Positions 8,826 through 17,586 are shown, counted from the first letter of the stretch. The stretch: 64,000 nucleotides of DNA from Nocardioides marmorisolisilvae (GCF_003725775.1 NZ_RJSG01000006.1:1-64000); one strand, 5' to 3'. Notes: generated by a model not told the origin, from the letters alone. Made by a program: numbers and translations.

Positions 8826-8882
8826 CGTTCTCTCCTTATGCCTGGGTCGCTGGGAGGTGAGGACGCGCGACCACTTGACACC

Positions 8883-8930
8883 AAGGTAGGAGTTGTAAAG
8901 CGGTTTGACAAGTACCTACAGCTTGTAAAG
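8883..8930 (-). promoter_or_regulatory. Candidate alkB promoter and TetR operator
   Basis: On the minus strand, TTGTCA (8911-8906) and TACCTT (8888-8883) are separated by 17 bases and read as a -35/-10 pair about 60 bases before the alkB ATG. The motif TTGTAAAG occurs twice on the plus strand (8893-8900, 8923-8930) with an inverted half site (TTTGACAAG) between, overlapping the -35. This AT-rich patch stands out against its surroundings and is a plausible binding site for the TetR protein of the operon. Inferred from sequence only. Confidence 0.5.
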
Positions 8931-8944
8931 TTTGGTGGCCCGGG

Positions 8945-9379
8945 TCACAGACCCACCGGCCTCGGTCGTGGATCCGGCATGTCCCCCGGATGGCGTCGCC
9001 GGTACCAGGCGATCGCGGCGATGAGCGCCAGCACGGCGTCGCCGGCGATGGCGATGACCTTGAACAGCGAGCTCTCGACGAGGCCCTCGGGCCGGTTCGA
9101 CCCAGGCTTGCCGGTGAGCATCCGCACCCGGAGGCTGTCGCTCGACCTCGCGTACAGGTAGGTGGGCTCGTCGACGCTCGCCGAGAACTTCATCTGCTTC
9201 GGGTCCGCGGACTCGGGCAGCTTGTAGTCGACGAGGAAGCGGCCGTTCAGCTTGCGGGCGTCGATGACGATCGCGGTCACGTCATGACCGTGGGTGTTCA
9301 CCTGGTGCTTGGTCCAGCCCTCGTTGACCGCAGGCAGGTTCACCAGCACGACCAGGACGAGCAGCAGGAGAGCACGCAC
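8945..9379 (-). CDS. Small membrane protein of unknown function
   Basis: Not recognised. A 144-residue protein with an N-terminal hydrophobic stretch (residues 2-16) that could be a signal anchor, a hydrophilic ~85-residue extracytoplasmic region, and a second transmembrane segment at about 108-124 followed by a basic RRRH tail. Its start lies nine bases after the nitroreductase stop, so the two are probably one transcript. It ends just upstream of the alkB promoter, and a functional link is not shown. Confidence 0.65.
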   Translation of the reverse strand: MRALLLLVLVVLVNLPAVNEGWTKHQVNTHGHDVTAIVIDARKLNGRFLVDYKLPESADPKQMKFSASVDEPTYLYARSSDSLRVRMLTGKPGSNRPEGLVESSLFKVIAIAGDAVLALIAAIAWYRRRHPGDMPDPRPRPVGL

Positions 9380-9388
9380 GGCCCGACC

Positions 9389-9982
9389 CTACGACCAGCG
9401 GGGCTCCCCGAAGCGCTCGCTGAAGACGAATGTGGACAACGGGTTCCGGACCCGCTCGCGCCCGTCCCACTTCGCGTCGACCGACGCCTCGTCCGGGCCG
9501 ACGTACCGGCCGACAGCGATCCCGGTGGTCACCTTCCAGTTCGCGGGTACGCCGAACTCGCGCGCGACCGCGTCGTGGTCGAAGCCGGCGAACTGGTGGA
9601 CACCCAGACCCAGCGCCGAGGCCTGGACCGTGAGGTGCGCGACCGACTGACCGAGGTCGTACTCGGCGTAGTCGCTGTAGGTGAAGCTCGGGTCCTCGTC
9701 GTCGCCTGCCTTGAACAGCGAGACCAGAACGACGCTCGCGTTCGGCACCCACGGGGTGTTGCCGCGGCTCAGCGTCTGCACGAAGCGGGCGTGGGGCTGC
9801 TCGCCGCGCTTCAGCGCCAGGAACGCCCACGGTTGGGAGTTGCCCGCGCTCGGCGCCCACCGCGCTGCTTCCAGCAGCTGCTCGAGCTCACCCTCGTCGA
9901 GCTCGTGCGTCGGGTCGAAGCTCCGCGAGCTCCAACGCTCGCGGAGCAACGGGTGGATCTGCGGTTCGGTGCTCGTGGGCAT
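9389..9982 (-). CDS. Nitroreductase family protein
   Basis: A 197-residue FMN-dependent oxidoreductase of the nitroreductase fold. The family N-terminus RWSSRSFDP and the flavin-binding APSAGNSQPWAF motif (about residues 40-52) are clear, as are the central GQSVAHLTVQASALGLGVHQ helix and the C-terminal segment. Such enzymes reduce nitroaromatics, quinones or related compounds with NAD(P)H; the true substrate is not evident. The start at MPTSTEP is preferred over a longer reading because it fits the family length. A dispersed repeat lies upstream. Confidence 0.87.
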   Translation of the reverse strand: MPTSTEPQIHPLLRERWSSRSFDPTHELDEGELEQLLEAARWAPSAGNSQPWAFLALKRGEQPHARFVQTLSRGNTPWVPNASVVLVSLFKAGDDEDPSFTYSDYAEYDLGQSVAHLTVQASALGLGVHQFAGFDHDAVAREFGVPANWKVTTGIAVGRYVGPDEASVDAKWDGRERVRNPLSTFVFSERFGEPRWS

Positions 9983-10023
9983 GGCAGCACAACGCCGAGC
10001 GGCAGGTCCTGCTTCCCGCACCG

Positions 10024-10042
10024 GGTTTCGACAGGCTCAACC
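10024..10042 (-). repeat. Dispersed 19-bp repeat, canonical copy
   Basis: An exact copy of the element in reverse orientation, in the gap between the nitroreductase gene and the 10055-10519 gene. Confidence 0.85.
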
Positions 10043-10054
10043 AGCTCGCGCCGG

Positions 10055-10519
10055 CTAGGCCTCGAGCCTCGGTTCCGGGACGAGACCACCCGCGCGGACG
10101 GCCTCGATGCCGGGGCCTCCAGCCGGGTCCTTGACGGTGCGGTAGGTCTCGCGCGCCTGGGGAGAGTCGATGAGGTGCGCGATCGCGTGCACCTGACGAC
10201 CCGGCGTGCGCTGGGTCAACGTCACCGTCGGAAGCCCGACGCTGGTGACGATCACCCGGGAAACAAGGCCGCCGAGGCTCCGCACCTCGCGGGCCTGCGT
10301 GCGCTCGTCGAGCGGGTAGCGGTCACGGCCGACCTGGAGCCACACGATCTGGCCCTTCTCGTCGACGTAGGTCGCCACGTCCTTGCCGGACAACCGACTG
10401 AGGTCCCCCGCGGTTGCGCCGATGTAGGAGCGATTGGGAAAGCCCCGGTTCGCGCCCGATTCGGTGTCGAAAAGGAACACCTGGTTCGTGCTCTTTCCAG
10501 TAAGCCAGATCCTGCTCAT
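10055..10519 (-). CDS. Conserved hypothetical protein
   Basis: Not recognised. A 154-residue soluble protein, start taken at MSRIWLTG with a G-rich ribosome site (GGGGGTTCC). It is rich in beta-forming stretches and basic residues, with no signal peptide or membrane segment. The reading frame is well supported by G/C third-position bias. It is divergent from the acetyltransferase gene at 10645, with about 125 bases between them that presumably hold both promoters. Confidence 0.6.
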   Translation of the reverse strand: MSRIWLTGKSTNQVFLFDTESGANRGFPNRSYIGATAGDLSRLSGKDVATYVDEKGQIVWLQVGRDRYPLDERTQAREVRSLGGLVSRVIVTSVGLPTVTLTQRTPGRQVHAIAHLIDSPQARETYRTVKDPAGGPGIEAVRAGGLVPEPRLEA

Positions 10520-10644
10520 TGGAACCCCCGTTCCGGTCGACCCTCCCAGGGTCTGCCCACTAGAACGACGAGACTGACCAGGGGCTACGCGTTTCGTTTC
10601 CGACACTGGTCGGGACCGCAGGGCAAGTCGGTAGGTTTGCGGTC

Positions 10645-10962
10645 ATGAGCGACATTCAGGTGACCGACAACACCGAGCTGGAGCGCTACGAAGCCCACCT
10701 CGACGGCCAGCTCGCGGGCTTCGCGCAGTACGAGCTGCGACCCGGTTCGATCGTCTTCTTCCACACCGAGGTCGACGCGGCGTTCGAGGGGCACGGCATC
10801 GGCTCCACCCTCATCAAGGTGTCGCTGGCCGACGTCCGGGCCAAGGGCGAGCGCAACGTGATCCCGACCTGCCCGTTCTACCGCGGTTACATCACCAAGC
10901 ACCCCGAGTACGACGACCTGGTCGAGCCGCACTACCTGAAGCAGATCGAGGCGGACCGGTGA
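10645..10962 (+). CDS. Small GNAT-like N-acetyltransferase (PF14542-type)
   Basis: A 105-residue protein matching the short GCN5-related acetyltransferases of the Acetyltransf_CG type. The core runs from a beta hairpin (GQLAGFAQYEL) through FFHTEVDAAFEGHGIGSTL, whose GHGIGS loop binds the acetyl-CoA pyrophosphate, to VIPTCPFYRGYITKHPEY near the C-terminus. The substrate of this family is not known. The stop overlaps the start of the next gene (GTGA), giving a two-gene unit with the SDR. Confidence 0.87.
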   Translation: MSDIQVTDNTELERYEAHLDGQLAGFAQYELRPGSIVFFHTEVDAAFEGHGIGSTLIKVSLADVRAKGERNVIPTCPFYRGYITKHPEYDDLVEPHYLKQIEADR

Positions 10963-11855
10963 GCTTCTCTCCCTCCGACCTGCCGGACCTGACCGGCACG
11001 GTCGCTGTCGTCACCGGGGCGAACTCCGGAATCGGTCTGCACACCGCCAAGCACCTCGCCGGCCACGGCGCCTCGGTGGTCCTCGCCGTCCGCGACACCG
11101 AGTCCGGCGAGCGCGCCGCGAGCTCGATGCCCGGCGAGACCCGGGTCGAGCACCTCGACCTCGCCTCGCAGGCCTCGGTGCGCGAATTCGCCGAGCGGTG
11201 GGACGGCCCGCTGGACCTGCTGATCAACAACGCCGGCGTGATGCGGCCTCCCGCGTACCGGGAGACGGAGGACGGCCACGAGCTGATGTTCGGCACCAAC
11301 CACCTGGGCCACTTCGCCCTGACGGGTCGTTTGCTGCCGGCGCTGCAGCAGTCGTCGACCCCGCGCGTGGTCACCGTCGCCTCGATCGCCCACCTCGGCG
11401 GCACCAAGGCCGTCGTCGAGGGCAACCCGGAGACGTCGTACTCACCCGAGGGCAGCTACTGCCAGAGCAAGCTGGCCAACGTCATGTTCATGCGCGAGCT
11501 GAACCGGCGTGCGTCCGCTGCCGGAAGCCCCCTGGTGTCGACCGGAGCGCACCCCGGTGTCTCGGCCACCGGCCTGGTCGCCGACCCGAACGGGATGGGA
11601 GCGAACCCGGTCGTCCGCGTCGCGGCTCCGGTCGTGATGCCGCTCCTGTTCCAGTCCGCGGCCGCTGGTGCCAACCCGACCCTGTACGCCGCCACGTTGG
11701 GAGAGCCCGGCTCCTACACCGGCCCGCAGCGCCGGGGCGAGAGCCGTGGTCCGATCGGGCCGGCGCGGTTCAACAAGGTCGCGCTGAACGACGACCTGTG
11801 CGCGCAGCTGTGGGACGTGAGTGTGGAGAAGACCGGGGTCGAGTTCGCGCTCTAG
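10959..11855 (+). CDS. SDR family oxidoreductase (retinol dehydrogenase-like)
   Basis: A 298-residue short-chain dehydrogenase with the NAD(P) motif TGANSGIG at about residues 20-27, NNAGV at about 92-96, and the catalytic Tyr/Lys in YCQSK at about 167-171. Overall it resembles the retinol dehydrogenase/protochlorophyllide-reductase-like group rather than the short FabG type. GTG start overlapping the stop of the acetyltransferase. The 3' end overlaps the convergent gene at 11852 by four bases. Substrate unknown. Confidence 0.88.
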   Translation: MSFSPSDLPDLTGTVAVVTGANSGIGLHTAKHLAGHGASVVLAVRDTESGERAASSMPGETRVEHLDLASQASVREFAERWDGPLDLLINNAGVMRPPAYRETEDGHELMFGTNHLGHFALTGRLLPALQQSSTPRVVTVASIAHLGGTKAVVEGNPETSYSPEGSYCQSKLANVMFMRELNRRASAAGSPLVSTGAHPGVSATGLVADPNGMGANPVVRVAAPVVMPLLFQSAAAGANPTLYAATLGEPGSYTGPQRRGESRGPIGPARFNKVALNDDLCAQLWDVSVEKTGVEFAL

Positions 11856-12490
11856 CCGACCGGTCCGCCACCGGCGGCGCGGAGCTGCTCCACCCCAGGA
11901 CCCTCGAGCTGGTCGCACGCACTGCTGCGGCCGGTCATCGCCATGAGCAGCGGCATCATCGGACCCGCGACCTCCTGACCGCCTTCGCCGTGACCCCAGT
12001 CGATGTCGGTGGCGTTCAGCGACAACCCTGCGATCCGGCTCTTGGTGCCGATCAGGGCGTTGGAGCTCTTGTAGAAGTCGGCGACCTGCCGAAGCGCCTC
12101 GACCGGGTACTCGTGCCGGATGCCCAGCGGACGGCGGATGTCCTCGGAGTGCACGATCGCCTCGCCCAGCCAGGACTCGCGCGGACCGGGCGGTGCCTTG
12201 GTGGAGTGCTGGACCGACCGGAAGGCAGCCAGCGTCTCGGCCGGGTCGCTGCCGCGGTGCTTGTTGATCTGCCGGTTCGCGAAGGTGTTGAAGTTGAATC
12301 CCGCGCCGGCGAAGCTGCCCAGGAAGCTGAGCGGGGTCAGGTTCGCCGTCGCCGTCATGTGGGCGAGCACCTGCTCGACCGTCCACTGCGTGCAGAGCGA
12401 CCTGGTCCGCCACTCCTTCTCGGACAGGTCCGCCAGGTCGTCGGCGAGCGCACCGCGTTCGGCCGCGACGATGTCCCACAGGTCGGTCAT
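11852..12490 (-). CDS. Maleylpyruvate isomerase/DinB-like family protein (mycothiol type)
   Basis: A 212-residue protein of the actinobacterial DinB/YfiT superfamily with an MDMPI-type N-terminal domain. These four-helix metal-binding proteins include mycothiol-dependent enzymes. The family pattern is visible: ERGALADDLADLSEKEW, then W-T-VEQVLAHM (metal-ligand His) and a distal GEAIVHSEDIRRPLG with another His. Start MTDLWD is chosen as the family norm. The reaction is unknown; many paralogues exist in actinobacteria and most are uncharacterised. Confidence 0.8.
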   Translation of the reverse strand: MTDLWDIVAAERGALADDLADLSEKEWRTRSLCTQWTVEQVLAHMTATANLTPLSFLGSFAGAGFNFNTFANRQINKHRGSDPAETLAAFRSVQHSTKAPPGPRESWLGEAIVHSEDIRRPLGIRHEYPVEALRQVADFYKSSNALIGTKSRIAGLSLNATDIDWGHGEGGQEVAGPMMPLLMAMTGRSSACDQLEGPGVEQLRAAGGGPVG

Positions 12491-12530
12491 GCGCTGATCG
12501 TTCCGCGCCTGACCGACCTGCACAAGGGCA

Positions 12531-14678
12531 TCAGGCGGTCGGCTGCGCGGACTCCTGGGTCGGCCTCTCCTCGTGCAGCACCGACGGCTGGATGAAGAGG
12601 AGCTTGGCGAGCCAGTCCGGCAGGTACCAGTTCCACCTGCCGAACAGCGAGACCAGCGACGGCACCAGCAGCGAGCGCACGATCGTGGCGTCCAGCAGGA
12701 TGCCGATACCCAGCGCGGTCGCCAGGATCTTCAGGTCCGTGCCCGGACCCGAGGCCAGGGCAGCGAACGCCAGGAAGAGGATCAGGGCCGCGCTGGTGAC
12801 CAGGCGGCCGGTGCGACCGATGCCCTCGATCACGGCCTCGTTGGTCGAGTGGCCGGCGTCGTACTCCTCGCGGATCCTCGCCAGGATGAAGACCTCGTAG
12901 TCCATCGAGAGTCCGAACAGGAACGCGAACACCATCAGCGGCACCCAGAAGGTGATCGCGCCGGTCTCCTGGATACCGAACAGCGCGTTCGATCCGTGGC
13001 CGTCCTGCCAGAACAGCACCATCGCGCCGTACACGCCGGTCAGCGAGATCAGGTTCAGGATCACGGCCTTCAGCGGGAGCAGCACCGAGCGGAAGGCCCG
13101 CACCAGCAGGATGAAGGTGAGCAGCGCGATCAGGCCGAGCATCAGCGGGAAGTTCCCGTAAACACCGTGCAGGAAGTCGACCTGGGCGGTGCCGAGACCA
13201 GCCACCCCGTAGACGCCCGGCAACGTGTCGGCCAGCTTCTTGACGTCCTTCACCGGCTGGACCGTCTTGTTGTTGACGGTCTCGTCCTTGGGGATCACCA
13301 GGATGACGGTCTTGCCGTTGGCGTTGCTCGTCGGGCCGTTCGAGACCAGCGCGGTCTGGATCCCCTTCACCGCCGCGAACTTCGCAGCGGCAGCGGGCGC
13401 GTCCGAGGTCTTCGCGATCACCTCGATCGGCGTCAGCACGCCGGTGCTCACGCCGCCGTCCTCCAGCACGTGCAAGGTGTCGTAGGCAGCACCGTTCTTG
13501 GCCAGCGAGTCGGACGCCGGAGCGCCGATCTTGATGCCGGTGAAGGCAGCGAAGAGCAGGCCGAGCACCAGGAAGGCGGACCCGGCCGCCAGCCAGCGGT
13601 GCTTGACCACTCCGCGCGCCCAGCTGCTCCAGCCCTTGCTGGCGGTGTTCTCGTGGCGGATCTTCGGGCGGTCCAGCCACGGGCCGATGCTCGAGAGGAT
13701 CGCCGGCATCAGCGACAGCGTCACGGCGACGCTCGCGAACGGGATCAGCGCGCCACCCATGCCGATGCTGCGCATGAAAGGCACCGGCAGGACGATGAGG
13801 GCGAGCAGTCCGATCGCCACGGTCAGTCCGCTGAACAGCACCGCGCTACCGGCGGTCGACATCGCCGCCACCACCGCTTCGTGGTTCTCCTTGCCGTGGT
13901 CGCGTTCCTCGCGCCAGCGGGTGACGAGGATCAGCGAGTAGTCGATCGCCACACCGAGGCCGATGAGGGCGACGAGGAACTGGACGATGAAGCTCACGTC
14001 CGTGGCATAGGTGAGCGGCAGCAGCAGGAGGAACGTCGCCATGATCGAGAACAGCGCGATGATCAACGGGAGGACCGCCAGGAACGAGGCGAACACGAAC
14101 GCGAGCACGGCCAGCGCACCCACCGCTCCGATGATCGTCTCGACCAGGACGCTGTTGCCCTGGTCGTCGCTGCCGACCGCGAGTGCGTCGAGGCCGGTCA
14201 CCCCGGCCGTGGCACCGGCCGGCTTGTGGGCGTCCAGCGACTTCTGCAGCTTCTTCGTCGGCGCGAGATCGGTCTGCGACTTCGGGAACGGGTAGAAGAC
14301 GTAGGCGTAGGCGGTGCGGTGGTCCTTGCTGACGAAGGCCTTGTCGCCGCCGGCGTTGACCTGGTCGACCATCCGGGTGTTCGGGACGTCCTTGGTGACC
14401 TGGTCGAAGGCGGCGTGGATGTCGGCCGCGCTGTCCTCGACGGTGGTGCCCTTCTTCACCGTGATCGTGACCAGCGCGGGGCTGGTGTTGCCGCCGTTGT
14501 GGAAGTTCTCCACGATCAGGTCCGCGGCCTTGGTGCCCGGCTCGTGCGGCAGCGAGAAGTCGATGGTGAGGCGGTCGGTCGTCTTCTGCGCGACCCCGCC
14601 ACCGGCGACGAGGATCACGACCCAGAAGAGGACGACCCAGAGTCGGTGGCGGAGGACGAAGCGGGCCCAGCGTTCCAT
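12531..14678 (-). CDS. MMPL family RND-type transporter
   Basis: A 715-residue membrane protein of the MmpL/RND family, which moves lipids or hydrophobic compounds using the proton gradient. The start is MERWARFVLRHRLWVV. It shows the duplicated topology: one N-terminal helix, an extracytoplasmic domain (about 35-170), a block of helices containing LIGLGVAIDYSLIL, a second extracytoplasmic domain, and a matching block with LFGLSMDYEVFIL. These GxxxDY segments are the expected proton-relay helices. It follows a two-component system on the same strand, which suggests control by that pair. The cargo is unknown. Confidence 0.92.
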   Translation of the reverse strand: MERWARFVLRHRLWVVLFWVVILVAGGGVAQKTTDRLTIDFSLPHEPGTKAADLIVENFHNGGNTSPALVTITVKKGTTVEDSAADIHAAFDQVTKDVPNTRMVDQVNAGGDKAFVSKDHRTAYAYVFYPFPKSQTDLAPTKKLQKSLDAHKPAGATAGVTGLDALAVGSDDQGNSVLVETIIGAVGALAVLAFVFASFLAVLPLIIALFSIMATFLLLLPLTYATDVSFIVQFLVALIGLGVAIDYSLILVTRWREERDHGKENHEAVVAAMSTAGSAVLFSGLTVAIGLLALIVLPVPFMRSIGMGGALIPFASVAVTLSLMPAILSSIGPWLDRPKIRHENTASKGWSSWARGVVKHRWLAAGSAFLVLGLLFAAFTGIKIGAPASDSLAKNGAAYDTLHVLEDGGVSTGVLTPIEVIAKTSDAPAAAAKFAAVKGIQTALVSNGPTSNANGKTVILVIPKDETVNNKTVQPVKDVKKLADTLPGVYGVAGLGTAQVDFLHGVYGNFPLMLGLIALLTFILLVRAFRSVLLPLKAVILNLISLTGVYGAMVLFWQDGHGSNALFGIQETGAITFWVPLMVFAFLFGLSMDYEVFILARIREEYDAGHSTNEAVIEGIGRTGRLVTSAALILFLAFAALASGPGTDLKILATALGIGILLDATIVRSLLVPSLVSLFGRWNWYLPDWLAKLLFIQPSVLHEERPTQESAQPTA

Positions 14679-14775
14679 GGAAGGTGACTCCTTCAAGCGG
14701 CGGTCAGGGGGTGGCCGAGAGACAGTCTGCTGCCCCTTTGTTAACAGCAGCCACCGACTTTCCGACGTACAGAAG

Positions 14776-14793
14776 TGACAGTTCGACCTGTCA
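14776..14793. other. Inverted repeat at the end of the response regulator gene
   Basis: TGACAG and CTGTCA flank a six-base spacer; the right arm includes the stop codon of the response regulator. It lies about 100 bases upstream of the MMPL start. It could be a regulator site or part of a weak terminator, and the sequence does not decide which. Confidence 0.35.
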
Positions 14794-15411
14794 GTTCTTG
14801 AGGTTGTCCCGCGCCCACAACGCCGCGCTGGTGCGGTCGGTGACCCCGATCCTGCGGAACACGCTGCCGAGGTGCACCTTGACGGTCCGCTCGGTGATCC
14901 CGAGCCTGCGTGCGATCTGCTTGTTGGCCAGGCCCTCGGCGACCAGGTCGAGCACCTCGCGCTCGCGAGCGCTGAGGTCCGCGCCGGGCGACGGCGTACG
15001 GCTCGGCAGCAGCGCACCGGCCACCCGCGGGTCGATCGGGGCGTGCCCGCTGGCCGCCGCCCGCACGGCCGAAAGGACGGCCTCGGGCTCGGAGTCCTTG
15101 AGCAGGTAGCCGACCGCTCCCGCCGACAGCGCATCGGTCACCCGATCGCGATCGGAGAACGAGGTCAGCATGACGACCGCGCCCTCGAACCCGCCGTCGA
15201 GCAGTGTCCGGGTCGCTTCGATGCCGTCCATGCCGGGCATCGAGATGTCCATCAGCACCACGTCCGGCGCGAGCGAGCCCGCGGACGCCAGCGCGGCCTC
15301 ACCATCCGCGGCTTCCCCGACGACCACCAGGTCCTCGGTCGCCGAGAGCAGCCCGGCCAGTCCCGAGCGGACGACCGGATGGTCGTCGACGAGCAGCACG
15401 TTGATCGTCAC
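14791..15411 (-). CDS. NarL/LuxR family response regulator
   Basis: A 206-residue two-component response regulator. The receiver domain holds the acidic pair DD (residues 9-10), the phospho-acceptor Asp in LMDISMPGMDG (about 54) and the conserved Lys in LLKDSE (about 105). The C-terminal LuxR-type helix-turn-helix spans about 145-200 (LSAREREVLDLVAEG, NKQIARRLGITERTVKVHL). The start overlaps the histidine kinase stop (ATGA), so the two proteins are made together. Likely targets are the neighbouring MMPL gene or the acidic secreted protein; this is inferred from position only. Confidence 0.93.
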   Translation of the reverse strand: MTINVLLVDDHPVVRSGLAGLLSATEDLVVVGEAADGEAALASAGSLAPDVVLMDISMPGMDGIEATRTLLDGGFEGAVVMLTSFSDRDRVTDALSAGAVGYLLKDSEPEAVLSAVRAAASGHAPIDPRVAGALLPSRTPSPGADLSAREREVLDLVAEGLANKQIARRLGITERTVKVHLGSVFRRIGVTDRTSAALWARDNLKN

Positions 15412-16823
15412 GCCTTCTCCTTGATCGTGAGTCGCCAGCGACAGCCGGCCCCGGGCGCGCTCAGGACCGCGAGCTCTGCACCGGCGGAGTTCGCGAGGTC
15501 CGCCAGCACGCGGAGGCCGAAGTGGCCTTCTGCCGGACGCTCCAGAGCCGCCGCGGCGTCGAAGCCGACGCCGTCATCACCGATCTCGACCACGGTCTCG
15601 TCGGTGCCCTGGGTCACCGACAGCCAGGCGTGCGTGGCCGAGGAGTGCCTGCGGATGTTCTGGAAGCACTCGTGCACGATCCGGAAGACCAGCCGGTCGG
15701 CCTCGGCCCCGAGTCCGGGGTCGCTGTCCGGAAGAGCCAGGTCGACCTCGATCTCCCGCGAACGGAGGGTGGCACCGAGGTCGCGCAGCACCTCGAGCAA
15801 GCCGGCTGTCTCGAGGGTCTCGGGGTAGATGTCGACCAGCAGGGTCCGCAGACCTCCGATGCTGTCGCGCAGCGTCCCGGCCGTGCCGCGCAGGTCGGTC
15901 ACGAGCCGCTCGTCGCCCAGACCTCCGGCCCGGTCGGCGGCACCGCTCACCGAGAACGACGCACCGGCGAGCTCCTGGACCACGCCGTCATGAAGGGTCG
16001 CGGCGATGCGGCGGCGCTCGTCCGCCGAGGCGTCCACAGCCCTGCGCAGCAAGGCCTCCCGCTGTCGCTGGGCCGCGCGGATCCGGCTGTTCAGGCGCCA
16101 CAGCACCGGGATCATCAGCGCGACGAACAGCAGCAGGCTGCTCACCGTCACGCCGGCGAAGCCGCGCCAGAGCTGACCCGCGCGCTTGTCGACCTCGGTG
16201 TAGGGCGAGTACGTCTCGAAGAGGAGTGGGCTGCCGTTCGGCGTCCACACCGGTCGGTAGGCCTCGAGCAGCCGGCCGTTGCCGCGCTCGAACCGGTTCT
16301 CCGGCTGGTCCAGGTCCGAGACCTCGGCCTTGGTGCGGGGCTTGCTGAAGACCTCGGTCTCCTCCTGGTCGAGCTTGAACCGTTCGCCGATCAGGCGTGG
16401 CTCGTCGGACCACAGGATGGTGCCGTCCGGGGCCCAGAGCTTGACCCGGACGAGGGACGAGGTGGAGAGGTAGTCGCCGAGTGCGTCGGCGAGCTCGGAC
16501 ATCGCCTTCGGGTCGCTCTGGACGATGGAGTTCTGCAGGTGGGGCTGGACGACCGCCTCGGCCAGCAGGTCCGCGGTGTTCGCGGCGTCGTTGACGGCCT
16601 GGCGCTCGGCGAGGTTCCGGGCGGCGAAGACGCCGAGGATGCTGACCACGATCAGGACGACGAGGGCCCCGGTGCCCACGATGAACAGCAACCGGCGCGG
16701 CTGGTCGGCGTCCTCGGCGGTGCGTTCGGTCTCGGAGGAGACGACGATCCACGGCGCCAGCCCGGGAAGCTCCCGGGTGGCGCCGTCGTCAACGCTCGGT
16801 GGATCGCTGGTCATCGCGTCCAT
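15408..16823 (-). CDS. Sensor histidine kinase (HisKA_3 type)
   Basis: A 471-residue membrane sensor kinase. Two transmembrane segments (about 43-66 and 215-237) flank an extracytoplasmic sensor domain of about 150 residues. The dimerisation/phospho-acceptor helix carries the His in RRIAATLHDGVVQEL (about 285). The ATPase domain has the N box HECFQNIRRHS and the G box EIGDDGVGFD near residue 425. It is the cognate partner of the NarL-type regulator encoded directly downstream with overlapping codons. A second ATG three codons in (MTSDPP) is an equally possible start. The signal is unknown. Confidence 0.92.
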   Translation of the reverse strand: MDAMTSDPPSVDDGATRELPGLAPWIVVSSETERTAEDADQPRRLLFIVGTGALVVLIVVSILGVFAARNLAERQAVNDAANTADLLAEAVVQPHLQNSIVQSDPKAMSELADALGDYLSTSSLVRVKLWAPDGTILWSDEPRLIGERFKLDQEETEVFSKPRTKAEVSDLDQPENRFERGNGRLLEAYRPVWTPNGSPLLFETYSPYTEVDKRAGQLWRGFAGVTVSSLLLFVALMIPVLWRLNSRIRAAQRQREALLRRAVDASADERRRIAATLHDGVVQELAGASFSVSGAADRAGGLGDERLVTDLRGTAGTLRDSIGGLRTLLVDIYPETLETAGLLEVLRDLGATLRSREIEVDLALPDSDPGLGAEADRLVFRIVHECFQNIRRHSSATHAWLSVTQGTDETVVEIGDDGVGFDAAAALERPAEGHFGLRVLADLANSAGAELAVLSAPGAGCRWRLTIKEKA

Positions 16824-16837
16824 TCTGCTCCGCGCGC

Positions 16838-17380
16838 TCAGTGGTGGCCCGAACCGTCGTCCGAACCGCCCGAGCTCTTGCCGGATCCGGAGTGGCCCGA
16901 GTCGTCGCTGCCGGAGTGCCCGGAGTCGTCGGACGAGTCGTCGGACGAGTCGTCGCTGCCGCCACTGCCGGACCCGCTGCTCGTCGAACCGCTACCGCTG
17001 TTGGACGAACCCGAGGTGCTTCCCGAGCCGCTGGTGCCGCCGTGGTCGTCGCCCGCGTCGTGGGTGGCCGGGTCGTCGCTGCCGCTGCGGGTGCCGCCGT
17101 GGTCGTCACCCGCGTCGTGGGTGGCTGGGTCGTCGCTGCCGCTCCGGGTGCCGCCGTGGTCGTCGTTCTGGTCCTCGCCGGCGCCGGCGGTACCAGGCGC
17201 ATCGCCGTGACCCTGGTCCGCCGTGCCGTCGTCGTCGCTGGACGCCGCCGGTGTCAGCTGGACCTGGTCGGGCACGCGAACGGGGATGTCCCGGGTGAAC
17301 GAGGCGTTGCCGGCCAGGCCGAAGGCGGCCGGGATGCCGGCAACCACGAGGGCGGCGGTGGCGATCAGGTACTTGATCAT
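16838..17380 (-). CDS. Secreted Asp/Ser/Gly/His-rich low-complexity protein
   Basis: Not a known family. A 180-residue protein with a good AGGA ribosome site, a signal peptide (MIKYLIATAALVVAG..., about 25 residues), a short folded stretch (SFTRDIPVRVPDQVQL), and then about 125 residues of low complexity. It contains two exact 19-residue repeats that begin DDHGGTRSGSDD and contain ATHDAG, and a third partial copy, then Ser/Gly/Asp runs ending in DDGSGHH. The repeated Asp and His suggest metal binding, an inference. It lies directly upstream of the sensor kinase on the same strand. Confidence 0.72.
   Translation of the reverse strand: MIKYLIATAALVVAGIPAAFGLAGNASFTRDIPVRVPDQVQLTPAASSDDDGTADQGHGDAPGTAGAGEDQNDDHGGTRSGSDDPATHDAGDDHGGTRSGSDDPATHDAGDDHGGTSGSGSTSGSSNSGSGSTSSGSGSGGSDDSSDDSSDDSGHSGSDDSGHSGSGKSSGGSDDGSGHH
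17041..17154 (-). repeat. Two tandem 57-bp repeats inside the low-complexity gene
   Basis: Two 57-bp units in register (17041-17097, 17098-17154) differ at only a few bases and encode the 19-residue protein repeat. A third unit begins at 17155 and soon diverges. Confidence 0.9.
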
Positions 17381-17586
17381 CGGAAGAGTCCTTTCTCTGT
17401 CTTCTTGGACTGCTTCCACGATCAGGCTCGCCGGGTACGGATCGCCATCGGACCATGGTGCTAGTACTCGCCCGGGACCTTCGTCCCGCGTTCAAGCCCA
17501 GTGGCGCGCGTCACGTCGCGCGGCCGTGACCTCGCCCGGGGTCACGCGTTGATACAGGTACACAACCGCAGCGCGGCCTCACTCCC

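Noticed and set aside
17041-17154. Possible CRISPR array
   Set aside because: The two 57-bp units are directly adjacent with no spacers and encode a protein repeat.
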